From assembly GCA_014804385.1 (NCBI GenBank), contig JAAUZW010000032.1:90472-95978 (forward strand): a DNA stretch of 5,507 bases, read 5' to 3'. This stretch comes from Lachnospiraceae bacterium (GTDB lineage: Bacteria; Bacillota; Clostridia; Lachnospirales; Lachnospiraceae). The number at the start of each line of letters is the position of its first letter. Position 1 is the first letter of the stretch. Positions 4,560-5,507 of the stretch are shown here, one piece after another. Position numbers and translations under genes: made by a program. A model generated the notes under the pieces. The model worked only from the letters and a program-made list of their open reading frames with translations. It was not told the origin of the DNA and searched no databases.

Positions 4560-5507
4560 TTACGACTCAGTTGTAGGTTCAGTTGTCGTAGTCTGTACCT
4601 TAATGGTAACAGACTCAATAGTCTGACTCTCAGCTCCTACTGATACCTTAACCTTTGTAATACTTCCGGTGGAACTCTCAGGTTTATTAAATTCTGTACC
4701 AGCCTCTCCGGTAGTTGCTTCTACCGTTATGTTACTCTCGGTATAAGCCGGATTCACGATCGCTTTTACAATCAGTGCTTTGATCGCATTAAGCGCCGCA
4801 TCCTGAGTCTCGACATAGTCAATTCCCTCATTAATCTTTGCGTCAGTAACAAGCTCTGCTAAAGACTGGAATTCCGCAATTGAGTCTAAGTTAATCACCG
4901 GAGACTTACCGATTTCTAATGTAAAGTCAGATGCATTCTCTGTTGTTTCGGGAGTCTGCTTATCCACAAAGTGCAGGGTGAATACGATCGTGCCGTCTGT
5001 AGCACTCCCTGACGAAGGTGTCTCCAATTTGAAGTCATCTGCTGCCGGGGTTCCTGTCTGTGCAAAACCGTCTACGCTGATATCATCGTTATTGTCGATC
5101 AGCTTATTGGCCTCATCCTTGATCAGCTTCTTTACTTCAGCATCCAGATCGGGGCCTGTTTTCTTTACAGACTTATAAGCAGTCTGAACGATCTCTGTTA
5201 ATTTCGCCGCATTTAAGCCCTTTGTAGAGTCCGTAATTTTGTTCTTGCAGGCATCCAGATCATCCAGTTCCGGTATCGTATAGCTTATGGTACTGATATT
5301 TGTGGTGCTGTTATAGCCACTCTCACTGGGCGCCTTGGAGAGATCCTTAACGGTCAGCTTGAAGGCAATGGAACCGCCTGTTCCTACGACGGGTGCCACA
5401 GGGGTACCCACGACAACCGCTGTGATGGAGATATTTCTGTTTACGCCCACCAGCTTTCTCACTGCATCTGCAAACTGTGCTCCGGTTGTCTTATCAGTTA
5501 CTTTGAG
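4560..5507 (-). CDS. C-terminal part of a large modular, probably surface or secreted protein; family not recognised
   Basis: The frame is open from the right edge to the TAA at 4562-4560 (315 residues visible). The GTG at 5462 has no ribosome binding site and is internal, so the gene starts outside the window. Three modules of roughly 90-120 residues follow each other. Each has a helical stretch (A-V-R-K-L-V; E-V-K-K-L-I; A-I-K-A-L-I), a strand N-I-S-I, D-I-S-V or N-I-T-V, then a strand-rich part (S-I-A-F-K-L; T-I-V-F-T-L; V-K-V-S-V). The composition is rich in Thr, Ser, Asp and Glu with a single Cys, and the end is T-T-T-T-E-P-T-T-E-S. There is no LPxTG motif, transmembrane segment or SLH domain at this end, so any anchor would be N-terminal. 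An envelope location is inferred from composition and from the DUF11 neighbour. Two terminators follow. Confidence 0.6.
   Translation of the reverse strand, partial: LKVTDKTTGAQFADAVRKLVGVNRNISITAVVVGTPVAPVVGTGGSIAFKLTVKDLSKAPSESGYNSTTNISTISYTIPELDDLDACKNKITDSTKGLNAAKLTEIVQTAYKSVKKTGPDLDAEVKKLIKDEANKLIDNNDDISVDGFAQTGTPAADDFKLETPSSGSATDGTIVFTLHFVDKQTPETTENASDFTLEIGKSPVINLDSIAEFQSLAELVTDAKINEGIDYVETQDAALNAIKALIVKAIVNPAYTESNITVEATTGEAGTEFNKPESSTGSITKVKVSVGAESQTIESVTIKVQTTTTEPTTES

Overview
The window looks like a stretch of Firmicutes chromosome, most likely from a gut Lachnospiraceae-type Clostridium relative. The evidence is strong AGGAGG ribosome binding sites, near-consensus sigma-A promoters, moderate G+C, and a gene set (Rpn-family nuclease, DUF1858 CxxC protein, Uma2-family nucleases, membrane-anchored DUF11 protein) that I associate with that group. 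The family calls come from recognised motifs, since no database search was possible.

Layout. (1) 1-777 (+): 3' part of an Rpn-family PD-(D/E)XK nuclease gene, cut by the window edge. (2) 894-1085 (+): small DUF1858 CxxC redox protein with its own sigma-A promoter. A stem-loop at 1115-1144 ends this region and also terminates the convergent gene that follows. (3) 1176-1748 (-) and 2237-2875 (+): two Uma2-family nuclease paralogues, about two thirds identical, transcribed divergently from a 488-bp gap. The gap holds two strong promoters (one a perfect TTGACA-17-TATAAT) and several leader stem-loops, some of which would cover the translation start signals. A short reading frame at 2878-2958 keeps two Uma2 motifs and looks like the wreck of a third copy. 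(4) 2974-4302 (-): membrane-anchored protein with a C-terminal DUF11 repeat. (5) 4312-4559: a promoter and a row of stem-loops, two of them good minus-strand terminators. (6) 4560 to the right edge (-): C-terminal part of a large Thr/Ser/Asp-rich modular protein, probably secreted or surface-located.

How it fits together. The left half is a nuclease-rich accessory patch (one Rpn, two Uma2, one Uma2 remnant), with a household-type redox protein between. The right half looks like a cell-envelope patch, with two separately transcribed genes on the minus strand. Nothing shows that the two halves act together. The least ordinary feature is the Uma2 pair: head-to-head duplicates with strong promoters but leaders that could hold translation back. 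No tRNA, rRNA, CRISPR array or intact insertion sequence was seen.
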